NCBI GenBank assembly: GCA_022640795.1
Contig: JALCCK010000028.1
Span: forward strand, 1 to 35,135
Direction: 5' to 3'
Source: Treponema sp.
GTDB taxonomy: Bacteria; Spirochaetota; Spirochaetia; Treponematales; Treponemataceae
Length of the DNA stretch: 35,135 nt
Shown here: in pieces, positions 26,603 through 34,800 of the stretch
Numbering within the stretch: the stretch's first letter is position 1
How the letters are laid out: every line of letters starts with the position of its first letter
Made by a program: the position numbers and the translations under genes
The notes under the pieces: model-generated
Databases searched by the model: none
The model's input: only the letters and a program-made list of their open reading frames with translations
Told to the model about the DNA's origin: nothing

Positions 26603-27772
26603 TTACCGGTACGATGCTGCAAGTATTTTTCGACAGTCATCTTCCGTAAGCGGTGCCGGGTCTACTTCGAATAATCCGCCCATTGCACTGTAGGCATTTT
26701 TGACATATTTATCTATTTCCTCCTTTTTTACGCCCCAGTCCGATAGTTTTATGTTGTCTACCCCGCACGCTTTTTGCAGTTCGACCAGTGCAGTCACAAA
26801 GTCTTCCGGTTTAGAAACATCTGTCTTTCCGAGCGCTTTGGCCATTTCAATCATCTTTTCATCGGCTGCGTGTACGGATGCAAAATGCGTGTAATAAGCT
26901 TTACTGATGGCGATAAGCCCTGCGCCATGAGGCAGGTTGGGATGATAGGCGCTTAACGCGTGTTCGAGTGAATGTTCCGAAGTACAACTGGAAAAAGTTT
27001 CAACAAATCCGGCGAGTGTGTTTGCAAGTGCAACGTTTTCACGAGCTGTCAGATTTTTCCCGTTTTTTACCGCTTCCGGGAGATTTTCTCCGATAAGTTT
27101 TATAGCTTTCAATGAATACAGCTCGCTTATCGGTGTCGCACATTTAGCAAAATGGCCTTCCGTGCTGTGAAAAAGTGCATCAAATCCCTGATACGCGGTC
27201 AATGCTGGCGGTACGGTCAGCATAAGTTCCGGATCCACAATCGACAGTGTGGGAAATGTTTCCTCGTAGCCGAATCCTATTTTTTCATTTGTGTCTTCGT
27301 TCGTCGTCACTGTCCACGGATCTGCTTCCGTACCGGTCCCGGCGGTTGTCGTAATCGCAACAATCGGAAGCGGATGTACCGGAACCGGCCGTGCTTTTCC
27401 GGTTCCACCGGCAACGTAGTCCCAGTAATCGCCTTGGTTCGGTGTCATGACAGCAATAGCTTTAGCAGAGTCAATGCTGCTTCCACCACCTAATCCTATA
27501 ACAAAGTCACAGTTATTTTTTCTGGCGAATTCCGCGCCTTCCATGACGTGGCGTTTTACCGGATTTGGCAGAATTTTATCAAATACGACGCTTTCAACTC
27601 CTGCTAGCTTTAGTTCGTGTTCGAGAGTATCAAGATATCCGTTTGCACGAGTCGATTTACCATTCGAAATGACAATCAGGGCTTTTTTGCCAGGGAGTTT
27701 CTGTTCGTGCAGCTCTTTCAGCTTGCCGGCTCCAAATACTATTTTTACCGGATCATGACTCAAAAAATTCAT
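26603..27772 (-). CDS. Iron-containing alcohol dehydrogenase
   Basis: 389 aa. Group III NAD(P)-dependent dehydrogenase for primary alcohols, diols or aldehydes. NAD-binding signature: VIGLGGGSSIDSAKAIAVM. Metal-binding region: GFDALFHSTEG and SLEHALSAYHPNLPHGAGL, giving the usual Asp and three His ligands; TAGTGTEAD precedes them. Length is typical of butanol/lactaldehyde reductase relatives, but the substrate cannot be assigned. AAGGAGG lies before the ATG. It follows the two-component genes on the same strand but has its own promoter 66 bases upstream. Confidence 0.94.
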   Translation of the reverse strand: MNFLSHDPVKIVFGAGKLKELHEQKLPGKKALIVISNGKSTRANGYLDTLEHELKLAGVESVVFDKILPNPVKRHVMEGAEFARKNNCDFVIGLGGGSSIDSAKAIAVMTPNQGDYWDYVAGGTGKARPVPVHPLPIVAITTTAGTGTEADPWTVTTNEDTNEKIGFGYEETFPTLSIVDPELMLTVPPALTAYQGFDALFHSTEGHFAKCATPISELYSLKAIKLIGENLPEAVKNGKNLTARENVALANTLAGFVETFSSCTSEHSLEHALSAYHPNLPHGAGLIAISKAYYTHFASVHAADEKMIEMAKALGKTDVSKPEDFVTALVELQKACGVDNIKLSDWGVKKEEIDKYVKNAYSAMGGLFEVDPAPLTEDDCRKILAASYR

Positions 27773-27805
27773 TACAAACCTCCTTATAAACTTTGACGAT
27801 AATCG

Positions 27806-27822
27806 CGCGGCATGGAGCCGCG
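27806..27822 (-). promoter_or_regulatory. GC-rich hairpin in the alcohol dehydrogenase 5' leader
   Basis: CGCGGC and GCCGCG pair around a five-base loop, between the promoter and the ribosome binding site. It could stabilise the message or bind a regulator. Confidence 0.45.
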
Positions 27823-27837
27823 GATTGCAAACGCTCT

Positions 27838-27865
27838 ATTATATCCCTATTAATATAGTCATAAA
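27838..27865 (-). promoter_or_regulatory. Promoter of the alcohol dehydrogenase gene
   Basis: Minus strand: TTTATG (27865-27860), 16 bases, TATAAT (27843-27838). The perfect -10 box suggests strong expression. Confidence 0.6.
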
Positions 27866-27909
27866 TTTTATTTTATACAATTAAAAATGGGACAATTGAT
27901 AAATTCAGT

Positions 27910-28596
27910 TTATGAACGATTAAACCGGTACCCTGTTCCCCAGAGCGTTTCTATTATAACAGGATTCGACGGGTCCCGTTCTATCTTTTTTCTGATTTTC
28001 TGGATATGTACAGCAACAGTTGCAAGATCACCGGCGTAATCTGAACCCCATACAGCAGAAAAGAGTTGCTCGCGCGTGAATACCCGGTTCGGATTAGCTG
28101 CAAGAAACACAAGCAGCGCATATTCCGTTGAAGTGAATACAGTTTCCGTATCGTTTACAAGAACTTTATGTGACTGCAGATTTACTTCCAGATTTCCTGC
28201 TGTTATATACGATGTAGCAGTGTTCCCTGAAAGCCGTTCATATCGCGCCAGATGTGATTTTACACGTGCAACAAGTTCTGCAGGACTGAACGGTTTTACC
28301 AGATAATCATCTGCACCGAGCTCGAATCCCCTGATCTTGTCGATATCTTCTGTTCGTGCTGACACGACCAGAACCGGTATTTCTTTTTGTTCCCGTGTTT
28401 TTTTTATAATATCGAAACCGCTGCAACCGGGAAGCATAAGATCGACAATCAGTACATCATAACAGGTCTCTGAAATCCGTTTCAGAGTCTGTATCCCGTC
28501 GGTTTCGATGTCAGCCTGCCATCCGTTGAGCTGCAGATAATCTCGTTCAAGTTCTGCAATATCGGTGTCGTCTTCTGCAATCAGAATGCGTTTCAT
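27910..28596 (-). CDS. OmpR/PhoB-type response regulator
   Basis: 228 aa. The receiver domain has the acidic pair Asp9-Asp10, phosphoacceptor Asp52 (VDLMLPG), Ser79 and Lys101 (DDYLVKPF). The winged-helix output domain includes FTSTEYALLVFLAANPNRVF, the recognition region TVAVHIQKIRKKI and ETLWGTGYRF. It is the partner of the kinase just upstream, whose stop overlaps its start by 4 bases (28593-28596). Downstream targets may include the ABC transporter genes across the divergent region. Confidence 0.95.
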   Translation of the reverse strand: MKRILIAEDDTDIAELERDYLQLNGWQADIETDGIQTLKRISETCYDVLIVDLMLPGCSGFDIIKKTREQKEIPVLVVSARTEDIDKIRGFELGADDYLVKPFSPAELVARVKSHLARYERLSGNTATSYITAGNLEVNLQSHKVLVNDTETVFTSTEYALLVFLAANPNRVFTREQLFSAVWGSDYAGDLATVAVHIQKIRKKIERDPSNPVIIETLWGTGYRFNRS

Positions 28597-29891
28597 AAAA
28601 TATTGCCCTCCTGCTGTTTTGTCAGCGGAATTTGAATATCAAAAGCCAGCCCGCTGGACGGTACGTTTCGGGCCTGTATTGTCCCTCCGTGTGCTTCTGT
28701 CAACTCTTTTGCAATAGCCAGCCCGAGTCCGGTACTTTCGACATGCTTTGTCCGTTCTGCGTCGACACGATAGAATCGATCGAAAATATGAACCAGCTTA
28801 TCAGCCGGAAATCCGCTGCCGTTATCGGTAATAGACAGACAAAAATATGAATACCGGCTGTACTGCATATTTTGAGCGTTTTCGGTGGAATCAGCTGTTT
28901 TGAGGGAATCAGGAAGAAGGTGTATGACTTTTGCTGTGATTTCGATTCTGAGACCGGTTGGAGGACCATACCGTTTTGCGTTGTCGACAATATTCCGAAC
29001 GATTCGGCAGAACTGCTTGGAATCTATCCGTGCAGTCGTTTTCCCGGGAAGTAAGTCGGAATAGTAAAACGCGATTTTTTGTTCTTCAAGATCAAGAGAA
29101 ATTTCTTCCATCAGGTCCGCAAGATAATTATTCAATATGACAGTCTCAAAATTAAGATTTAACCGGTGAATATCAAGTTTTGAGAAAAGAAACAAATCGT
29201 CGATAAGCCGGTTAAGATAGATTGTATTTGATTTTATGACGGACAGATATTTTTCCATTTTTTCCTGATTTTCAGGCGGAAGATCATGCAGTGCATCGAC
29301 ATAACCGAGTACGACCGTCACCGGTGTTTTGAGATCGTGTGAAATATTTGCAATCAGTTTTTTTCGGTTTTCTTCATATTCTTTTTTGAGCTGCTCGTTC
29401 TTTTGCAAGGTAGCTGCCATTTCGTTAAATGTCTTGATAAAGTCCTCTATTTCCGGCCGGCGTGAAACTGCGTTGACTCTGACAGTAAAATCTCCTTTTT
29501 CAATTCGGCGCGCTGCCAATTCAAGAGATTCCAACGGCCTCAGGATACGATTATCAAGATGCAGAAGAAATACCAATTCCGCCAGTCCTTCAACTGTAGA
29601 AAAAACGGCGAATGTGGCAATGACAATTCTGATCCCTATGGGAAATTCTCCAAACAGAAAAAGAAATCCCCAGAAAGCGATCATTGCAGTAATAAGAACT
29701 GGCCGTACATAGTGGATATGACGGTGATAGTTTCGATATGGAATTTTATATTCCGGGTATCGGGATTTCCACTCTTTATATATCTGCTCGTGATACTGTC
29801 GTTGTAATTCAGTAATTTTCCGACGCAGTTCCTGTTGTTGTTCAGAGCGGTATTTTCTTTTTATAAACATATCGCCGTAAGTGTGTGTCAA
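28593..29891 (-). CDS. Sensor histidine kinase
   Basis: 432 aa if started at TTG 29891; ATG 29870 is the alternative and neither has a clear ribosome binding site. Residues 1-60 are unusually basic and aromatic, before two membrane helices (about 63-80 and 86-110) with almost no periplasmic loop, so it probably senses signals within the membrane or through a partner. HAMP domain at about 112-165; dimerisation box with His185 (NISHDLKTPVTVV); ATPase boxes N (IVDNAKRYG), G1 (ITDNGSGFP), F and G2 (GLGLAIAKELTEAHGG). Short-loop kinases of this kind often pair with an ABC transporter, here encoded divergently. Confidence 0.95.
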   Translation of the reverse strand: MTHTYGDMFIKRKYRSEQQQELRRKITELQRQYHEQIYKEWKSRYPEYKIPYRNYHRHIHYVRPVLITAMIAFWGFLFLFGEFPIGIRIVIATFAVFSTVEGLAELVFLLHLDNRILRPLESLELAARRIEKGDFTVRVNAVSRRPEIEDFIKTFNEMAATLQKNEQLKKEYEENRKKLIANISHDLKTPVTVVLGYVDALHDLPPENQEKMEKYLSVIKSNTIYLNRLIDDLFLFSKLDIHRLNLNFETVILNNYLADLMEEISLDLEEQKIAFYYSDLLPGKTTARIDSKQFCRIVRNIVDNAKRYGPPTGLRIEITAKVIHLLPDSLKTADSTENAQNMQYSRYSYFCLSITDNGSGFPADKLVHIFDRFYRVDAERTKHVESTGLGLAIAKELTEAHGGTIQARNVPSSGLAFDIQIPLTKQQEGNIL

Positions 29892-29924
29892 AAGCCGTAT
29901 TTTCGCAACTGGTACAAAATCGAT

Positions 29925-29954
29925 TTTATAATCTTTTTAAAATTGCTTTAGCAA
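29925..29954 (-). promoter_or_regulatory. Possible promoter and dyad for the two-component operon
   Basis: TTGCTA (29954-29949), 18 bases, TATAAA (29930-29925), with the dyad TTGCT-TT-AGCAA (29943-29954) over the -35 box. It may be an autoregulatory site in the 195-base divergent gap before the ABC transporter. Confidence 0.4.
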
Positions 29955-30086
29955 ATTTTTAGATTTTTCCTCCATATTCAGTCCTAGTGACAGTGTTGGA
30001 ACAGGATCAGCTGCTGCAACGCTGTTTTGAACAGTTATCCGCATTATCCGGGATGTGCGGTTAACGTAAAATTTTCAGGAGGCTTT

Positions 30087-31046
30087 ATGTCTGGTATTAT
30101 TGATGTCGAACATTTTACGCGGCGGTACGGAGCGTTTACTGCTGTAGACGACATTTCATTTTCCATCGAAAAAGGAAGTATTTTTGGATTTCTCGGACCG
30201 AACGGTGCGGGAAAATCAACTACCATCAATTCACTTTGTACGATACTGCAAAAAACGGACGGTACAATGCGTATCAACGGTCACGATGTAGATCGGGAAA
30301 AAGATCTTGTGCGGCGTGACATCGGCATTGTTTTTCAGGAATCAACGCTGGATTCATTGCTTTCTGTAGAAGAGAATTTGCGTTATCACTGTGAATTTTA
30401 CGGAGTCCCGAAATCGGAAGTAGAAAATAGAATCGATACGGTACTCGATCTTGTAGAATTACAGGACTGGCGTACGACCGTAACACAGGAGCTTTCGGGA
30501 GGCATGAAACGGCGGGCCGAAATAGCACGTGCGCTTGTCCATGATCCGGTGGTGTTGTTTCTTGACGAACCGACAGCGGGGCTTGATCCGCAGGCCCGTG
30601 CCGCCGTATGGAAGTATATCCGTAAGGTACAAGAATTACATGGTATTACGGTTTTCCTGACGACGCACTATATGGACGAAGCTGAAATTTGTAATTCCAT
30701 TTGTATAATGGACAGGGGAAGAATTGCGGCAGAAGGGACTCCTGCCGTATTGAAAGAGCGTTTTTCTAAACCAGTGCTCGAGCTGCGGATGGATCAACCT
30801 GAAGCTCTGGCTTTTTTCCTTGAAGAAAGGAAGATTCTGTTCACTAACGATGGAAATTACTTCAGCGTTCCGGCAGATACGCAGACCGAACTGGAAATAC
30901 TGTCCGGATTCAGGGATCACATACAGTCGTTTTCTGCAAGTTACGGTTCTCTTGACGATGTATTCCTTGCCATAACAGAAAGAAATACGGTTTCCGATAG
31001 AAAAAATATTCCGTCCATTTGTTTATCAGAAGAGGTTAAAGCATGA
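30087..31046 (+). CDS. ABC-2 type transporter ATP-binding protein (DrrA-like)
   Basis: 319 aa. ATG 30087 follows AGGAGG; the frame is open further upstream, but this start gives the normal N-terminus. Walker A GPNGAGKST (residues 37-45), signature LSGGMKRRAEIARAL, Walker B VVLFLDEPTAGLDPQ and the switch His in FLTTHYMDEAE. The C-terminal extension after about residue 215 is typical of DrrA/CcmA-type drug and lipid exporters. The permease gene follows with a 4-base ATGA overlap. Confidence 0.95.
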   Translation: MSGIIDVEHFTRRYGAFTAVDDISFSIEKGSIFGFLGPNGAGKSTTINSLCTILQKTDGTMRINGHDVDREKDLVRRDIGIVFQESTLDSLLSVEENLRYHCEFYGVPKSEVENRIDTVLDLVELQDWRTTVTQELSGGMKRRAEIARALVHDPVVLFLDEPTAGLDPQARAAVWKYIRKVQELHGITVFLTTHYMDEAEICNSICIMDRGRIAAEGTPAVLKERFSKPVLELRMDQPEALAFFLEERKILFTNDGNYFSVPADTQTELEILSGFRDHIQSFSASYGSLDDVFLAITERNTVSDRKNIPSICLSEEVKA

Positions 31047-31870
31047 GAGGTATTTACGCAATTTTTTTACGAAACATCACGAAATTTTTCAGAGACAGGC
31101 TGCGTGTCGCGTTTAGTCTGTTGATGTCGTTTCTTTTTATATTTATTTTTTCGTTTGCCATGAAAGGAGCTGTCCCCGGAATCAGCAGACCGCTCGGTTA
31201 TCTTGTCGCAGGTGTTATCATCATGACAGTTTTTCAGCAGGCGCTGAATAATTCGACGGATATTCTGAATGATCTTTCGACAGGATTTATGAAGGAAATC
31301 ATTGTCTCGCCGGTTCCCCGCTGGCAGATTGCCATCGGGCAGATTATCGCTGCGACGGTAATTGCCTGCATCCAGGGGATACTCGTTCTTGCTGCCGGTC
31401 TATTTATGGGATTGTCTGTGACGATTCCAAGCTTTTTTGAACTGCTTGGTATTATGAGTATCGCTGGATTTTCATTTGCCGCTTTCGGACTTTTCCTTGC
31501 AACCGTTGCACGTAATTCATCGGCGTTTCAAATCATGACGTCCGTGATTATCATGCCGCTTTCTTTTCTTTCTGGTGCATATATTCCGGCAACAGTCATG
31601 CCGAAGTTTTTAACAGGGTTGATCATTATCAATCCGCTTACCTGGATCACGGCACTGTTCCGTTTTGTGTCACTGCAGCTGCAGGCAGTACCCGACTCCG
31701 AACTTGTCAGGGAAGGAATCGCTTTCGGTTTCGGAGGGCATATTATAACACCGGTACTTGGGTTTCCATTCGTAATTGTTTTCGGAATTCTTTTCTTTTT
31801 TTTGTGTGTCAGAAAATTCAAGAGTGCCGATTTTTCAACGGTGAAAGTAACGATGAAACATCACCATTAG
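31043..31870 (+). CDS. ABC-2 type transporter permease (DrrB-like)
   Basis: 275 aa. Six hydrophobic segments are visible, beginning LRVAFSLLMSFLFIFIFSF and ending VLGFPFVIVFGILFFFLCV. The ABC-2 signature reads IIMPLSFLSGAYIPATVMP and INPLTWITALFR. It forms the membrane pore for the ATPase encoded just upstream. Export of a drug, lipid or peptide is likely; the substrate is unknown. Its stop is 11 bases from the stop of the convergent exporter gene. Confidence 0.94.
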   Translation: MRGIYAIFLRNITKFFRDRLRVAFSLLMSFLFIFIFSFAMKGAVPGISRPLGYLVAGVIIMTVFQQALNNSTDILNDLSTGFMKEIIVSPVPRWQIAIGQIIAATVIACIQGILVLAAGLFMGLSVTIPSFFELLGIMSIAGFSFAAFGLFLATVARNSSAFQIMTSVIIMPLSFLSGAYIPATVMPKFLTGLIIINPLTWITALFRFVSLQLQAVPDSELVREGIAFGFGGHIITPVLGFPFVIVFGILFFFLCVRKFKSADFSTVKVTMKHHH

Positions 31871-31881
31871 ATACGGATCTG

Positions 31882-33669
31882 TTACTTTCCAAACTGTGCA
31901 GTATACAGCTCCTTATACATACCGCCGGTCTGCATAAGCTCGTTGTGCGTCCCTGTCTCTGTTATTCCTTCGTCACTGACAACGGCTATACAGGATGCAT
32001 TTTTTATCGTTGACAACCGATGTGCAATTATGAAGGTTGTACGTCCCTTTGCCAGTTCGTCAAAGGAATGCTGTATACGCAGCTCCGTTGCCGTGTCGAG
32101 TGCAGACGTTGCCTCGTCGAGAATCAGAACCGGTGGATTTTTCAGAAATATCCGTGCAATCGAGATACGCTGCTTCTGTCCGCCGGAAAGTTTTATACCG
32201 CGTTCTCCGACGATCGTATCGTATTGTTCCGGCATTTTCATGATGTCATCATGAATCTCCGCTCTTTTAGCAGCTGCCATGATTTCTTCTTCTGAAGCAC
32301 CTGTCCGGCCGTATGCAATATTTTCTCTGACGGTACCTGCAAAGAGAAAGACATCCTGTTGAACAATACCGATCTGCTTGCGCAGGGAAGTAACAGTAAT
32401 ATCTCTGATGTCGCGCCCGTCAAGCGTAATAGAACCATCCGTTATCTCATAAAAGCGGGGCAGAAGCTGGCAGAGTGTCGTTTTTCCGCTTCCGCTCGGT
32501 CCAACGAGTGCAATTGTTTTTCCTGCAGGAACGTTCAGATTGACGTGGCTTAAAACCGTTCGTCCGCTGTTATACGCAAAGCTGACATCGTTGTACTGTA
32601 TGGCACCCTGAACGTTCATGATTTCAACTGCTTCCGGTTTTTCAGGTGTTTCATCGTGCGACCGCATTATTTCTGCAAACCGCTTAAATCCTGCAATGCC
32701 GGTTGAAAACTGTTCGACGAAATTTGATAATCTTCGTACCGGCTGCAGAAAAGCAGCTACGAAAAGATTTGTTGCTATCAGATCCCCCAGATTCATACGG
32801 CCTTTCATGATCAGAAAACCGCCGGCAGCAAGGACAATGACATTAAGAATATTTGTCGTAAAATCTATTCTCGTATGAAATGTTGCCATTGCACGATAGT
32901 AGCCTGATTTTGCACCGAAATATTCCTGATTACTTTCATCAAATCTGCGGTTTTCATAATCTTCATTTGTAAAAACTTTCGTAACGCGAGCCCCGCTTAT
33001 GGAAGATTCAAGATCTGCGTTTATTTCTGCTGTTTTTTCTTTGACCGTTCTGGAGCTGTCCATCATTGCTTTTCTGGAAAAAATAACGCGGAAGATTAAA
33101 AACGGCAGTGTTGCAAGAACAACGAGCGCAAGCTCCCATCGTATTTTAAGCATGAGGAATAAAGAACCGGCAAGCGTTAATACCGAGATAAAAAGATCTT
33201 CCGGTCCATGATGAGCCAGTTCACTTACTTCAAAAAGATCATAGGTCGCCCGGGACATGATTTTACCGGTTCTGTTGCGGTCAAAAAATGCGAAAGACTG
33301 ATTTTCAATATGAGCAAAAATATCCCGGCGCATGTCCGTTTCTACATGAACCCCGAAAAGATGTCCGAAATACGTAATGAACCATTGTGCAGCAAACCGG
33401 GCAAAGTAGAACGCAAACAGAATAGCTATGATTGCCACGAATAGCTGCATCGTTTTTCTGGGAGCGTTGGGAAAAGCCGGAAGAATGGTGTTTATTATAT
33501 ATCGCGAAACCATCGGAAATCCGAGATCTACGAAGGAAACGAATACCGCACACAGCATATCAGCGATAAAGATTTTCAGATGAGGAGGAAAATAGGAAAG
33601 AAAGAACCGGAGATTCGACGATGGAACAACAAAATCTTTCGTGTTATTTTCATATATTTTATTTTTCAT
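31882..33669 (-). CDS. ABC exporter with fused membrane and ATPase domains (MsbA/MdlB type)
   Basis: 595 aa from ATG 33669; the frame stays open upstream, but the added residues look non-coding and cover the promoter. Membrane domain at about 30-310 (LKIFIADMLCAVFVSFVDLG, ENQSFAFFDRNRTGKIMSR). ATPase: Walker A VGPSGSGKTT (near 389-398), signature LSGGQKQRISIARI, Walker B VLILDEATSALD and the His loop IIAHRLSTI. It acts as a homodimer or with a partner. There is no ribosome binding site before the ATG, and the promoter at 33679 leaves almost no leader. Confidence 0.95.
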   Translation of the reverse strand: MKNKIYENNTKDFVVPSSNLRFFLSYFPPHLKIFIADMLCAVFVSFVDLGFPMVSRYIINTILPAFPNAPRKTMQLFVAIIAILFAFYFARFAAQWFITYFGHLFGVHVETDMRRDIFAHIENQSFAFFDRNRTGKIMSRATYDLFEVSELAHHGPEDLFISVLTLAGSLFLMLKIRWELALVVLATLPFLIFRVIFSRKAMMDSSRTVKEKTAEINADLESSISGARVTKVFTNEDYENRRFDESNQEYFGAKSGYYRAMATFHTRIDFTTNILNVIVLAAGGFLIMKGRMNLGDLIATNLFVAAFLQPVRRLSNFVEQFSTGIAGFKRFAEIMRSHDETPEKPEAVEIMNVQGAIQYNDVSFAYNSGRTVLSHVNLNVPAGKTIALVGPSGSGKTTLCQLLPRFYEITDGSITLDGRDIRDITVTSLRKQIGIVQQDVFLFAGTVRENIAYGRTGASEEEIMAAAKRAEIHDDIMKMPEQYDTIVGERGIKLSGGQKQRISIARIFLKNPPVLILDEATSALDTATELRIQHSFDELAKGRTTFIIAHRLSTIKNASCIAVVSDEGITETGTHNELMQTGGMYKELYTAQFGK

Positions 33670-33678
33670 AGTGACGTT

Positions 33679-33708
33679 ATTATATAGAAAAAATCGGCAG
33701 TTCTGCAA
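33679..33708 (-). promoter_or_regulatory. Promoter of the ABC exporter, probably leaderless
   Basis: Minus strand: TTGCAG (33708-33703), 18 bases, TATAAT (33684-33679). Only 9 bases separate the -10 box from the ATG, so the transcript would begin at or within about three bases of the start codon. Confidence 0.6.
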
Positions 33709-33735
33709 CTCGCTCGTCGGAGTTTTCATTCCTTC

Positions 33736-33765
33736 TTGACAGGGTATAAAAAAAGTTTGTATAAT
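33736..33765 (+). promoter_or_regulatory. Promoter of rpsL-rpsG
   Basis: TTGACA (33736-33741), 18 bases, TATAAT (33760-33765), both perfect hexamers. The leader that follows can form ACTCAC/GTGAGT (33772-33797) and a GTC-GGG/CCC-GAC stem (about 33812-33831). The S7 or S12 product may bind here. Confidence 0.85.
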
Positions 33766-33854
33766 TAACAGACTCACGTTATGAGTTTCAAGTGAGTTTC
33801 TTACTACACTTTGTCCGGGGGTGCTGCCCGACAATAAAATAGGAGAATAGGCCG

Positions 33855-34229
33855 ATGCCTACAATAAATCAATTGATCCGACAGGGTCGTAAATCTGCTG
33901 CAAACAGAACAAAATCTCCAGCACTTGAGTCCTGTCCCCAGAAACGGGGTGTTTGTACTCGTGTTATGACGGTTACCCCGAAAAAACCGAATTCGGCTCT
34001 TCGTAAGGTAGCCCGTGTTCGTTTAAGCAATGGTATAGAAGTTACTGCATATATTCCCGGAATCGGACATAATCTGCAGGAACATTCTGTAGTTCTTATC
34101 CGCGGCGGACGTGTAAAGGATCTTCCTGGTGTCCGGTATCATATTATTCGCGGAGCAAAAGATACGTTGGGTGTTGAAGACCGTAAACGTGGTCGTTCAA
34201 AATACGGCGCTAAGCGTCCAAAGGCATAA
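33855..34229 (+). CDS. rpsL: 30S ribosomal protein S12
   Basis: 124 aa. Conserved start [12 protein letters not shown]. The streptomycin-related loops read [11 protein letters not shown] and [14 protein letters not shown], with wild-type lysines at the positions that commonly mutate to resistance. GGAGAA lies before the ATG. First gene of a two-gene unit. Confidence 0.98.
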   Translation: MPTINQLIRQGRKSAANRTKSPALESCPQKRGVCTRVMTVTPKKPNSALRKVARVRLSNGIEVTAYIPGIGHNLQEHSVVLIRGGRVKDLPGVRYHIIRGAKDTLGVEDRKRGRSKYGAKRPKA

Positions 34230-34241
34230 TGGAGGAAGAAA

Positions 34242-34715
34242 ATGGGAAGACATAAGAAATCAGTTGACCGTCCGATTATGCCGGATGCAAAATATAACAG
34301 CGTTGTTATATCGAAATTCGTCAGCAGAATGATGCTTGACGGAAAAAAAGCCACGTGCACCAGAATAATCTATGATGCACTGGATCTGCTTAAAACAAAA
34401 GCTTCTGATAAAGATCCTCTTGAAGTATTTCTGAAAGCTCTTGATAATGTGAAACCGATGGTAGAAGTAAAATCCCGCCGTGTCGGTGGAGCAACGTACC
34501 AGGTCCCGATTGAAATTCGGGATTCCCGCCGTGAAGCACTTGCTATGCGCTGGATTATTTCAGCAGCCCGCTCCCGGAGTGGCCACGGAATGGCCGATAC
34601 GCTTGCTTCCGAGCTGATGGATGCTTTTAATAATACAGGATCTGCATATAAGAAGAAGGAAGATACTCATAAGATGGCTGAGGCTAACAAGGCTTTTGCC
34701 CACTATCGCTGGTAG
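34242..34715 (+). CDS. rpsG: 30S ribosomal protein S7
   Basis: 157 aa. Contains [56 protein letters not shown] and [14 protein letters not shown]. It organises the 30S head by binding 16S rRNA. GGAGGAAG lies upstream and the gap to rpsL is 12 bases. The usual next genes, fusA and tufA, do not follow within the window. Confidence 0.98.
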   Translation: MGRHKKSVDRPIMPDAKYNSVVISKFVSRMMLDGKKATCTRIIYDALDLLKTKASDKDPLEVFLKALDNVKPMVEVKSRRVGGATYQVPIEIRDSRREALAMRWIISAARSRSGHGMADTLASELMDAFNNTGSAYKKKEDTHKMAEANKAFAHYRW

Positions 34716-34747
34716 AAAAAAAAGCGTCCGTTTGGACGCTTTTTTTA
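34716..34747. terminator. Terminator after rpsG
   Basis: AGCGTCC and GGACGCT pair around GTTT, with a run of A before and T after, so it can work in both directions. Confidence 0.9.
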
Positions 34748-34766
34748 TTTTTTTTCTGTTCTGCAC

Positions 34767-34795
34767 TTGAAATTTATTTATAAAAAGGGTATAAA
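34767..34795 (+). promoter_or_regulatory. Promoter of a non-coding region
   Basis: TTGAAA (34767-34772), 17 bases, TATAAA (34790-34795), shortly after the rpsG terminator. Confidence 0.65.
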
Positions 34796-34800
34796 GGACT

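Noticed and set aside
33670..33834. 55-residue N-terminal extension of the ABC exporter
   Set aside because: It runs across the exporter and rpsL promoters, lacks a usable ribosome binding site and does not resemble the family N-terminus.
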